A DNA stretch of 64,000 bases. Origin: Bugula neritina (taxonomy: Eukaryota; Bryozoa; Gymnolaemata; Cheilostomatida; Bugulidae). Each line of letters opens with the position of its first letter. The first letter of the stretch is position 1. Of the stretch, positions 34,476 through 45,840 are shown one piece after another. Made by a program: the position numbers and the translations under genes. The notes under the pieces were generated by a model. That model made no database searches. It worked only from the letters and a program-made list of their open reading frames with translations, and was not told the origin of the DNA. The stretch lies in the NCBI GenBank assembly GCA_964035545.1, contig OZ037765.1, positions 33,293,004 through 33,357,003 on the forward strand. Direction: 5' to 3'.

Positions 34476-37400
34476 CTAGTCTACGAGGTCACTGTATCGG
34501 AACACTTTCCTTGACTTATCTACAAAATAAAAGTGAGTACATCAGAAAGGACATCAAATTATGGGAATTTATGTCACAGCTATTGAGACACATTTAGCAG
34601 TGCTACAGCAGTTAAGGGTTACTGGCAGTGAAACTAGCAGTGAGTTACTGACTACTCACAGTGAAACTTCAGTCATAGTGCAACTGACACTAAAATGACT
34701 TAACCAAAGAGTGAACCTCAATCTATATTAATAAGGCATATTTCAACCAAATACTTAAAAAATACGGCAAGTCATACAGACACCCACCTTGTTTGCACTT
34801 TTCCCACTCTGCCGTTGCCTTTGACCATTCTACAAACAGCACAATATAATATGATAGTAAAAAGATAACTGCGTTTGGAGTTATGTTCTTTAATACAGTG
34901 CTGAGAGATTAGTGCTTCAAATTCATACTATGTGGTACTTGAGAAAGCTCTAATGATAGCAGCATAGTTTATTGCAGTAATGTAGTACACAGGCACTGGA
35001 CTGAAAGTTTATCTTCAATACACTGCTAGTAACTCCACTGATAAAATGCTCTGAATATTATGCAATATTATTACACAGAGCCAGCAGCGTTCAGATGCCT
35101 CTGAATACAGGGAAATTTACCTGCTGGAAATACTAGGCATGTAGCAGTGAAAGAGAATAGCCTAATTAGCTAACTATTATAGATGTATTAGTAGAGAGAG
35201 AGTTATACTAAAGAATGCTGATAAACACTTCCAGATATTGTAGAGACAACTTCCAACTATAAGAGAAAGAACTGTCTCTGTTGGCTTCTACTATGAACCA
35301 AGTGGTTATCCAGTGTCAGCATACATGACACCTGCTAGTGATGTCAACATACATGACAGTTGCTAGCAGGTGTCAGCATACTTGACACTTGCCGGTGATG
35401 TCAGCATACATGACACCTGCTAGCGGGTGTCGGCACACATAATAACCAATAGAAACACTACAACACACTAACAGCAAATAGAATACTGCCTACCTTTATA
35501 CATGGACTTCAAATGCTGGACATTTTTCTGTTGAGGAGGCGTGTCTGCTTGTGGAGAGGATGTGGCGGCAGAAGCCAACAGCTCCTGTAGGATATCCCGG
35601 GGATAAGATAGTGACGCTGTACTGACAGGGATATTAGCACTGCTAGGGGTCTTAGAGTCACACAGCTTAGCTGGTTCACCCCTGAGTTCAAGAGGTGGAT
35701 AGTCAAAGCCAAACGATATCTTGCCCAGCAGAGGTCTATCCTTTGTTTCCTTTAGACTCGTGTCAAACACGATGACATTTTTACTGGAAGGTTTTTTTGG
35801 CGGAAGACCATTGGCTACTCTCGTAGGATTAGAACCTTTTGACTGGCCAGAAGACTTGAAGAGGTTTTGCTCATCGCTGACGCTGTTTGACAGGATATGC
35901 TGGATGTGCTGATGACTAGTGCGGTCTGCTCCGGTAAATACAGTCCCAAACTCAATACCGATGGGAGAGGAGAAGCTGGCATCTAGTGGGAGTGTCTTAT
36001 TAACAGCACTACTATCAGAAGGCGAGTAATCGCTAGAGTTGGTTGAGTCCTTATCAGCCATATCTTTGACATCAGAAGGAGGAGATAAGGGGACGTTCTG
36101 CTTGCAGCCATTCACTATCTTAGCCCACGAATTACCAGCCGCAGGTGGAAGGTTTTTCTCTCCTTCGGGCACAGAAGAATCTTCCTCACCCTGCAGGTTT
36201 TTTCTACTAGTAGCTGTAGACTGAGCGTCAAGAACAGGAAACGAATTAAGACTGAGATCCACCTGGTGGTTATCCAGTACAGAGATGACGGCAGTCTTTG
36301 ATTTTGCCAAATTTCCATCAGACATTTTTACGAAGCCATTTCGGCGCTGAGTAACTTTACTTCCTACGGCTTTCGGTTCAACGTTTCGATATTGAGAATT
36401 ATTTGCTTTTTCAACGTGACCTTTGTTGACCTTTCTCCTGCGCTGGACCTCCTTGAAACCCCCGTCTGAGTTATTCGAGTCCTGCTCAGAGCTCCCATTG
36501 AGGACGTGGAACTCGTTCTGTAGCTGCCAGCTCTGTTCAGAGTTCACAGGCAGCTGCTTTCTACTCGGGGCAGCGTGCGACTCAGACTCTTTGCTGCCAG
36601 TTTCGTCATCGCTGGCTGTTGGGTGAGTGCCGTTCACCAAGGCAGCAGTACCTCCATTTCTCTCTGCCTTATGCTGCCCAGACGTCTTCTTGCTCAGCTT
36701 CTTCTTGTGGCTGTGCTGTGTGCCGGAGGACGAAGTATCTTCACCCACAAAGTCCAGAAGTTTGTTCATCTCCTCTATGTTCACGTGGCCCTCCATGCAG
36801 TCCGACTTGGTCCAGCCGGCCGCTTTCCGCTCTCTCTTCTTCTGCTGCTTGAGCTTCAAGTTGAGGTGCTGAGGCTACAACAGGACATGACTAGCTGTTG
36901 ACAAACAGCAGTACAACTGCAGTGCAGGACTTGTTACAGCGAGTGTAGAGTGAGAAATGAGTATTTATAGCTCTTATCAGACTAGCTATTGCACATACCA
37001 ATCAGCCAATACCTAGCTAGGGCCTAGAGAGGGAGTGTGATGTACATGTTTATAGGAGATAAGGTGGGGATATGTTACAGTATACATCACAACTAATAAT
37101 ACATCTACAATAATAATGGGCACTTTGTTTCATTACTGGCTATTAGACAAATCAGTTTGATCTGTGTAGTTTGTATTACCTAAGCTAATATGCATAAGTA
37201 GTTAGTAGTTAGTAGTAGTAGTAGTAGTAGTAGTTAGTATTTAATAGTAGTAGTTAGTATTTAATAGTAGTAGTAGTTAGCAGTAGTAGTAGTAGTAGAG
37301 AGTTAGTAGTAGTAGTAGCAGTGGAAAGTTGGTAGTTAATGGTAGTAGTAACTCTAGTAGGACTACTATCAGTACTACTAGTGGTGGTAGTAAAGAATAT

Positions 37401-39682
37401 AAGAAGTACGTTGCACCAACCCACCTTTATCACACCATTCTTCTGGCCAACTGGAATCTCGTATGACTTGGCTAAAAAGTAAAGGATAACTCACTAAGAA
37501 TATAGTAACAGTATACAGCCATTACAAGTTGTTCCCTGCCCTAGTCTATTGCTTAGTTTAACCATAATATTGAGTAAACAGTGTCATCGGACTTTCTCAG
37601 TCTCATTCAGGGGAAAACTCTCAAATTAGCACAGTGCTGGCTGTTACTGAATCTCAACTCTAGGAGTTACAGTAGCATACAGAAAAGGGCGGGCAACTCA
37701 GCAGCCAGAAAAGCCTAGTAAAAGAAATATTAATAGTAAATGTTACATTGCCTATTATGTAGTACTATAATGGGAAAGATAACTTAAGAAAGAGTACCAT
37801 CATATTTCAGTAAGAATTGTACTAGTGGTAGAAGCATATTGCACACAGGACAACAGGACCAGTAAGCAAGCATTAAGATAGTAGCAACAATGTAATTACA
37901 TGATGGAAAGGCCACCATCTTACAACTCTAAAAGAAATTGTTATATGTAACCAATATGGCTGCTGAACTTTTTCATCATGTAATAGAGTTTTAGCCCATA
38001 ACAATGTTTTTACATAAATATTTCTATTATTCTCCAAATATTATTTCTTTCCGTTCTTTAATATTCAAGTCTTATTGATAAATGCTCATATATATGCAAT
38101 ATGTTTGTTTTGTTCAACATAAGTGCCAATGCTTACCCTGTATACTGTAATAGTAATGGTTCTATATAGTTTAATTTACTAACTCATACTAGTTACAGTT
38201 CTCAGTTCAACTTACAGCGAAGTTTCTTAAGCTGAATTCATAGCAGAGAGTGATTTTTATAAATTATTATCTTCTGTGAAATGAAAATTATACAAAACCA
38301 AACGCTAATCAATAGATTTTCAAGTTTAAACAGTAGTGCTTCCTAATATAAACTCCTAAACTCTTAAAATAGCAGAACCTACATTCTACTGACTCTATAT
38401 TAGGATGTAGAACATAGAAATCAAATTTAAATTATTTTTAAGCTGCAATTTTAAAAGCAAAGATATTTTACGATAAATTTTAAAATGATTTTATTTTTAC
38501 AAGTTGTGTAGATGACAACTCCCAAATAAACTCTAAAACTCTGTTGCCCTGTACAGATGCTGGAGTTGTATCACTATTATCTTAAATACCTTCTCCCAGA
38601 ATCACCTGCTTGATGCAAGACACTTAATTCAAGTGTACAAACTATCTATCAATATGCACTACACACTGATTCTGTGTGATATGATTATAGTCCAGAGAGA
38701 GAGGCGGTATTGAATTTTATAGATCTACTATGAAGTTAGGTTATTGACATCAGCTGATTGATTTAGTCAACATGGAGACAGCCCACAGGTAAAGATACAC
38801 CTCATTGTACTATGGGTTATTACCTGCATGGCAGGTGTGGGCAATCATTTAGCCTTTTACAAGCAAGAAAAGTTACTTGCCTATCTCTAAGCCCAGGTGT
38901 TGGTAAAAAGTAAGTAAAGTTGTGAAGGACAGAAATGACAGAGTGCTTACAGTGGCAAATGAAGTCGTGAATACTAATGATTAAATTTTTATGAATGAAA
39001 TGGACTGAATTTTGTCACAAGATACAATATAATCTAAGATGTGTATTTCTATTGAGTAGAACGCTTGGTTTGCTGGATACGTCTGCAGTGTTTAGAACAC
39101 AGGCTGAAACACTGCTAAGCTCAATTGAATAAAACAGAAGTATTTTCTTCTGCATTACAGGAAATGAAGTAACAGGACTGAATACTTGTACAATGCTTTC
39201 TCATTGGCTCACACTTCTGCAATGCTTTCTCATTGGCTTTTTTCTTATTGGCTCACACTTACTCACAGCAACAATTATACTAATACTCACAATTACTCAA
39301 ATGAACATATACTGGAATCCACATTTGATTGAAGTTACGAGATCTAATTCAGTATGAACTTACGTGGTACTTTAATTATTGAAGACGGGGTGAGCGTGAT
39401 TGTAGTCGGGGCTTCAGACCGCCCATTCAACTTGGCATTGTTAGCAGACTTCTGATTGGCTGAGTTGCTCTCAGCTGGAATAAAGTAGTCAATGGCTGCT
39501 GCTTCATGATTACTCTCCTTGTCCTTCGCTACGGGCAGCTCAGACTGGGTGGAGGGGAGTTGTCCCACGCCATTAACCTTGACGTAATGCAGTTGTTCGA
39601 GTGGGCGGGACCTCGTGTATGGCAATTGGTCCGCCTCATTCTCACCAATGTTGTGATCCTCGTCTTCATCTGAGTGAGTCAT
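34476..39682 (-). CDS. Uncharacterised, mostly disordered 610-residue protein
   Basis: Five coding exons on the minus strand: 39682-39364, 37471-37425, 36874-35494, 34829-34788 and 34519-34476, phases 1, 0, 1, 1. An in-frame TGA lies upstream of the ATG, after a possible acceptor near 39722, so the 5' UTR probably continues in another exon. I do not recognise the gene. Visible features are an acidic N-terminus (HSDEDEDHN), a conserved-looking IPVGQKNGVIKPQHLNLKL followed by a basic coiled segment (KQQKKRERKAAGW), a short helix-like NIEEMNKLLDFVGED, a Lys-rich stretch, long Ser/Asn-rich low complexity, NSWAKIVNG, KNVIVFDTS next to KISFGFDYPP, and a C-terminus EWEKCKQDKSRKVFRYSDLVD. No membrane segment or enzymatic motif is seen. 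The C-terminal W-x(n)-KQD-x-x-R-x-x-x-Y pattern and SWAKIV-like motif loosely recall NUFIP2, but this is weak. A nuclear or RNA-associated scaffold is a guess. Confidence 0.72.
35330..35445. repeat. GTGTCAGCATACATGACACC tandem/inverted repeat
   Basis: Three to four imperfect copies, about 35 bp apart, of TGTCAGCATACATGACA with intervening TTGCTAGCAGG. The unit is itself palindromic (TGTCA...TGACA). It lies in the minus-strand gene's intron, about 50 bases downstream of the donor at 35493. Confidence 0.8.
37190..37390. repeat. AGT trinucleotide tract
   Basis: Imperfect (AGT)n with TTAGTAGT blocks, beginning about 35 bases on the downstream side of the minus-strand 47-nt exon (37471-37425). 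Confidence 0.9.
37480..39360 (-). other. Intron of the disordered-protein gene, no feature seen
   Basis: About 1.9 kb of AT-rich intronic DNA. A small duplication of CAATGCTTTCTCATTGGCT occurs near 39191 and 39217. No coding potential was recognised. Confidence 0.6.
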
Positions 39683-40362
39683 AGTTACGTTTAAGGTGAC
39701 TCACACCTAGCAACACCTGAAGGGTTATAGACACATGGTTATATGTGTAATATTGCTTCTACCTACTCCACAGTAGACACGTTATTTCAACATAGCGACA
39801 CATTTACTTGCTGCAAAAGCATTATGTTTGTTATTAAAATCAACTAGAAGTATGACCATTTATATTGACAGGAAAGACTGACCGCCTGTCCACACTGAGA
39901 TATCTCCATGAAAAATGAGGCTGTTGAAATCTTAATGCACAAATTTCACTGTTTTCCACAAACATGTTTCATTGGTTTTTCATTTCATGACACAAATTGA
40001 TACTATTTTTTGCCCTATCGGTTAACAAGGATATAACTATTTAATATTCTATTTATTTATATACTGGTATAGTAGACATTCACAATGACAATCAACAAAT
40101 CATTTTAAAATTCTCTCAATTGAGAACTTTTACCTTATTTATTTTGATATTAATACTAATACTATTACTACAACTACGGGATTTTTATTTACATCACTGA
40201 TGGAAAAATCTACTTTTAGTTTTCTTCATTTATAATTGAATATTATATGCTATTAAATATTAGTTATTACTATTAGTAGTACTATTACTATTAGTATAAC
40301 TATAATTATTAAATATTACATAATACTAAATTTCCAAAAAATATCACATAATATTAACTATT
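39683..40362. other. Upstream region of the disordered-protein gene
   Basis: Likely 5' UTR/intron sequence for the minus-strand gene near 39683-39722, then AT-rich DNA with (TATTAC)-like runs. No promoter motif can be assigned. Confidence 0.45.
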
Positions 40363-40370
40363 ACTATAAT

Positions 40371-42150
40371 CAGGGATGTAGTGGCAAAAATGTTCTTGGC
40401 CATACTCTCAGGCCGGGGGTCCAGGGGGCCGCCCAGGCCCCCGGCGGGGTCCGGGGCAGCGCCCCGGCCGCCGAAGCCCTCAGAGCGCCTCAGATGCAAA
40501 TTTTTGCAATTTAAAGCCATTGTGAATTATAATTCTTCTAAAAAAAAATCTGTGTTGAAATGTGCACCTTGCTACTATTTTCATACCATACCAGCTACAT
40601 AACGACTGGGCATTGCTGCAAGCTATATAAATATTCAGTATTGTCCCCTACCTGTTGACTGTAATTTTAAATGTAGTCTTACTCAACTGACACTAAGTCC
40701 AACCTGTACAGAAAATATTTTGAAGATCTCAAAAAGATGGAAGGATAGAGACAGGTAACAAGTGCTCTCCAAATGTAACCTGATTACTTCAAATATCTAA
40801 TACACTGACGTGCACCGAAAAAGAATTATAGATCAGAACAGAGGAAGATTGCAAATCAGAAAATGTGTGTTGGTTATTTATAAAAATCAATTTGAATTGA
40901 TAACTCATTGGCAAGCAGAAATTCGTTGAAAACCTATTTGGAGTTTATTAGAGTACTAACCCATAAGGAGATACCACCTCACCTCCTTGCACACAATAAA
41001 GCACACCCAAGAAGAGTATGTTAACTTGGTTTTAAAGTAAAGCCCCTGAGCTTCCACGAGACACATCAAAGAAATATACCCCAAAAGAACAAATTTGACA
41101 GCTTTAATATGTGTTAACCTGGAAGATGATTAAATGTAAAGCCAGACGTTAGTACAATCAAACATAAAAGGTTACTTATGGTAGTAGTGTACAGTTTGCA
41201 AAACCTCTTTGCATTGATAATTAACATGCAATAACGCAACCGAAATGTGGATATAGTACCTGTAGACCTCAGTGATAAATTTTCATTAGCCTCTCCTACA
41301 CACCTGGTACTGTTTCTTGTAGACATTTTGATTTTATTTCTGGATTTCATGTTGGTTTTTTTCCAAATTTCATTGCTTATTGACAAAATGCAAGTCCACG
41401 CAAGATAAATAAGGGCAACTTTCTAGCTGTCACTGCCTTGCTGAGGCCACATTATTGGTATATTATAAGACTCAGTCCCGCAAAATAGAACCATACTTAA
41501 TTGTGCTAGAATTAAAATTTAAAAACCATGTTTTAAATCTTCCTGTTTCTCAGAGCCCCTGCTTTTTCGAGTTTTCAATATTTTTTTTGCAAAGTTGTGA
41601 ACAAAAATCTACCCATTTATGGCCAATTTTACCTGAAAAATTTATTTTTCAATCCCTGCCAAATATCTCAGCAGAAAAGCATGGTATTCGAATAAAACAA
41701 AAACTGTCGGAAACCTGAGAAATTCATGCATAGCATGTATTTTTATCTTTTCAATAGCTTTCATAGATTTTCTACAAATTAGTGATTTATACACCGAAAA
41801 TGAAATATTTTTTCCTTAGTAGTCACTAATGCATAGCACTTCGCGCTTCAGTGAATACGTAGAGATGAGAAGATGGAATGTTGATAGCCGCTTATTATTC
41901 ATAGTGTAATCTCAAGCTAAACAATCACAAGTAGGCAACACGCATGCCACCCACATAGCATTAACATAACAAGAACTTAAACTAGATTGTGAGCGAATTT
42001 TATGATAATATTCTCAGTGAGGATGCCCTAACTATCTTGTGCACTAACCATCTTTCAAAAATATGCCCATACGGGCGTATGGCCAAGAACAGCCTATTTT
42101 CTTCTAGGCCATACGGCGTATGGGACCGTATGGGTACCACTACATCCCTG
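40371..42150. mobile_element. Non-autonomous hAT-type DNA transposon, 1780 bp
   Basis: Bounded by 14-bp perfect terminal inverted repeats CAGGGATGTAGTGG (40371-40384 and complement 42137-42150) and by an 8-bp direct duplication ACTATAAT (40363-40370 and 42151-42158). A CAGGG terminus with an 8-bp target duplication is diagnostic of the hAT superfamily. A second shared string, TTCTTGGCCATAC, lies just inside both ends. The left end has a very GC-rich block (about 40415-40480), unlike the surrounding AT-rich DNA, and the right end carries nested CCATACGG...CGTATGG palindromes. Internal open frames are short and show no transposase motif, so it would move only with a transposase supplied in trans. 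Confidence 0.9.
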
Positions 42151-42158
42151 ACTATAAT

Positions 42159-43795
42159 ATTAATAATAATGATGATAATTATAATGATACTCATAGTGAT
42201 AGTAGTATTACTATTATTGAGTGTGATACCTAATTCAATAATTTACTCAAAATTAACAATACATTTAAAAATGATCTAATTCAACTAGCGATTCAAACGC
42301 AATTTAAACCTAACAATAACTATAAGTATAACTATAACTATAAGTATAAGTAAATTTAACAAACATTTGAGCCCAAACTAAAAACGATACCTATGGGACT
42401 GGGCTATGACTTATGAGTATGACTATGAGTAATAGTAATACTAATTACCACTTCTTAGTTTAGAGTTTAACTTCAAGTTGATAAGTTATAATTAATATTA
42501 TTAACTTATAACATTTTCATTGGCCGCACACTCAGTGCTCACAGACGCACTGACAAATACAATAACTATGAGTATGAGAGAAAAAGGGATACTCGAAATC
42601 CAATTAAAAATAACAATATAATTAATAAATTATAATAATAATTATATTTACTTTTAGTTTTAGTTCAAGTTTTACTTTTACTTTTAGTTTTACTGTTAGT
42701 GTTTAGAATTCAATTACATTTACTGAAAATCAAAATGAAATTACTAATTACTAATTAGTGTTAAGTTTTACTTAGTTGCTGTTACTACTTATTACCTTCA
42801 AGGTGTAGAAATAATCGAAGAGCTGTCAATTTAGACCATCATGTAGAGTAGCCAACCAATTTCAAAGCGTATCGTATTTCTAGTTGTGGTAAACGAAATT
42901 GAAATTCTCCAGCCAAGAGAAAAGCGAGCGGTGTTCTGGATAATACGAATATTGCAATACAACCTTGTCTTCCTATGACCCACTGCGATGACGGAATATC
43001 CGCTAACCTAATGCAGCTGGAATTTTTGGCGAGTTTTATATACCCTGTCCAACTGCTCTACATTGCACAGGTTTCTCGACGAATTACCGTAGATCTACAT
43101 ATTTGGCGCGATGTTTGTATGTAGGAAGGATATAATTGTACACGCCTCTTTTCACCGAAGTTACATAATAGCAGGGCGCTTAAACACTTTTGATAATAAA
43201 TACCTTATTATTATACTAATGACTTCGAAAATTTATTTGTCTCTTTCGTTTTGCTCTATTGTTTAGTGTTTATTATAATGACAGCCTAAATTCCTGCACT
43301 AAGAATGTCCTCAACTGACTAATTTACTGGGAGAGAATACCAAGGTATACTTACCATTGTAAATAGTGTGACAAAGCTTAAACACAATGTAAGCTTATAA
43401 TGACAGGTTTCAGGACTATACAACAAAAAGAGGCTGAAAAAAGAGCCTCTTTTCACCTGATATGCCTAGTCAAAAGCAGTTGGGTAACTTCTTTAAATCT
43501 GAACTAGCAGTGCTTATGAGCATAACTTACTACTCAGTTGAATGAATAGTAAGTCTTTAAAAAAAAAAATAAAACTTAAACCCATAAAACAAACAAATTT
43601 TCTTGTTGTAATGTTTCTATGAAACCAGATAGCTAGCTAATATAATTCATTTTCAACGAGAGACAACCCTGAAACAGCTGCTGTACACAGATTGGGGTAT
43701 ATGAACATATATAAATGTATACCTTGCATAGGCTGAGTAATATAATGAACACTTATTTGAGCAACTCATGAAACAGTAATGAATATATTAGGGTT
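42159..43795. other. AT-rich spacer with simple repeats
   Basis: Contains ATAATAATGATGATAAT, TATAACTATAAGTATAAG and CTTTTACTTTTAG-type runs up to about 42760, then a less repetitive stretch around 42830-43150 that is the best candidate for the promoter or first exon of the minus-strand gene. No coding sequence is supported. Confidence 0.45.
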
Positions 43796-44186
43796 ATTTT
43801 ACTTAATTTAGCACACACTGGATATCTTCAGTTTTTAGCTATTTTTCACAATTTAGCTGCTAATGGACATGGGTTTTTTGGCCAAAATTAGTAAAACACC
43901 AATAAATACACCTAATTAATCAAAGTTCTTTTCAATTTTGCTTCATTTCCCATATTTTTTCCTAGTTATTCAGCTACTTTTGGTTGCGGACCATTATATA
44001 TGGTCCGCTTTCCTAATAAGCTAAATATATAAGAAAAAAGATGGGAAATCAAGCAAAATTGTTTCAGTGTATTTATTGGTGCTTTACTAGTTTTGGGCAA
44101 AAATCCATGTTCATTACCAGCTAAATTGTGAAAATCAGCTAAAAACTGAAGATATCCAGTGTGTACTAAATTAAGTAAAATGATCC
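43796..44186. mobile_element. Palindromic MITE, 391 bp
   Basis: Long imperfect inverted repeat covering nearly the whole element. The left arm starts ATTTTACTTAATTTAGCACA and includes GGATATCTTCAGTTTTTAGC; the right arm ends with the complement (TTAAGTAAAAT) plus five extra bases GATCC. The centre is a GCGGACCAT/ATGGTCCGC palindrome near 43987-44009. The element is flanked by a 9-bp direct repeat ATTAGGGTT (43787-43795 and 44187-44195), consistent with a target-site duplication. Superfamily is unassigned. Confidence 0.85.
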
Positions 44187-44195
44187 ATTAGGGTT

Positions 44196-45158
44196 TTACA
44201 ATATTATGTTAGCAAGTCTTGGCTGCAGTGTGTTACTACAAGGACTATAGATTGAAATGTTCTAGAACCTTCTAAAGTAGAATTTAGTCATAACCATATG
44301 ATAATAATAGAAATGTTGATAGTAGCATGTCTATGCCATCAAATTATTATTAGTAGCACACAAACAATATTTACACAATATTTTGTTCAGTTTCACAACA
44401 TAATGTTGACAATTGAACTATGAGAGAGAGATGAAGTCAACCAGTACAGTGAACTTACAATATTGTATGTATTACTTGGGTTTTGTGTTTCCCAACTCTT
44501 ACAACAAGCATTGTAAACAGTATTACCCAAGATAACAATGGACAAGTTGGTTGAAACATAATTATTAGGTTGTCTGCTTATAATCCAACTTCACTTATGT
44601 TGATAGTGGGCCAATTAAAAGTTGCCATCTGTTCAGTGGTGGATAGGTAGCTCAGTTCAATCATATAGTGGGTATTTTCATTAAACCTGCAGTGAGTGGC
44701 ACTGTAGGTTTCAGTCATTGAACTATATAAGTTATAGTTTCAGTTCAGTGGTTTCAGTCTTATATACCTCCTACTCATGATGATCATACAGGGCAATATG
44801 ATGCAGCCAACTGAATAGCTAATCTGTCTTGCTCTATTTTATATCAGAAAATAGGTTGCATTTCAATTGAATTAATTTAACTTGAATAGACAAAATGAAC
44901 TTGAATATTTGAGAAACGTTGTCATTTTGAATAACATGTTATACATGAAGAGTATTCAGGACAGGTACTACTAAATAGTGCACGTTGCCCCTTAGCAAAA
45001 CTTTCAATGTCATTTTAAGTACAGTTTGCAGCTCTGATTAGGATGTTATAATTATGAAGAACTTAAGGGGGAAGCAACTTTCCTAGCTACTGTGATGGCG
45101 AGTAAAATGCTAGTATAGGTTTCCAAGAACCACACAAGTCATATAATTTGAAATGAAA
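44196..45158. other. Intergenic DNA, no feature seen
   Basis: AT-rich sequence between the MITE and the 3' end of INO80D, without supported coding sequence, RNA gene or repeat array. Confidence 0.5.
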
Positions 45159-45840
45159 TTTATTTTGTAGCAGCCTACTACAGTAATTACGAAGATGCTA
45201 TAAATATAAACATACAATACTATCATTTATATACATAACGAAAGATACAAAAATATGTTACTAACAAAATGTATATGTATAATCTGAATTTATATACAGG
45301 AGCGTAGAGGGGGACTGTGGTGCTTATATCTACGTCTCCCTCATGTACTTACAGAAGTCATTTAGTACATTCTAAACAAACTACAGCCATTTCATGGCAG
45401 TAGCAAGTTGAACAATGTACGCAGATCTTAAAATACAAGAGAGCACAACCCCAAGAATAATAACTGCTCTATTAGCAAAGCATAAACACCACAGTCACCT
45501 TAAGCTACATGAAGAGAAAATATATGCAATTAGAAACTGCAAGCGTATATTTTGTATATTCTGTACAGGTAAGATGAGTCAGTATTTAATATGCTTATAC
45601 AAATATGGACGAATAGTGCTTAGCTTGAGCAACCGGGAATCACCATAAGCACACATCACATTGTTAGTATAGTCGGTAATATTCATACAGCATACGTGTC
45701 TACATGCTAGTCTACAACTTAACATATCTGTGAAAAAATACCAATACAAAAACTATGTTTTATAAATGAGTTAATAAGCATATAATATAAAAAGATATTG
45801 AGTTTGGCACTATAAGAAAGAGACGCTCTTCAGATGCTGG
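45159..45840 (-). terminator. 3' UTR and poly(A) signal of INO80D
   Basis: Minus-strand sequence after the INO80D stop, ending at an AATAAA complement (TTTATT, 45159-45164). A short plus-strand open frame in the region is not supported as a gene. Confidence 0.5.

Noticed and set aside
35509-36901. Overlapping plus-strand frames opposite the disordered-protein exon
   Set aside because: They are shadows of the 1381-nt minus-strand exon, which has the matching splice sites.
40381-40602. Small open frame with a Gly/Pro/Arg-rich start
   Set aside because: It reflects the GC-rich end block of the hAT element and has no transposase feature.
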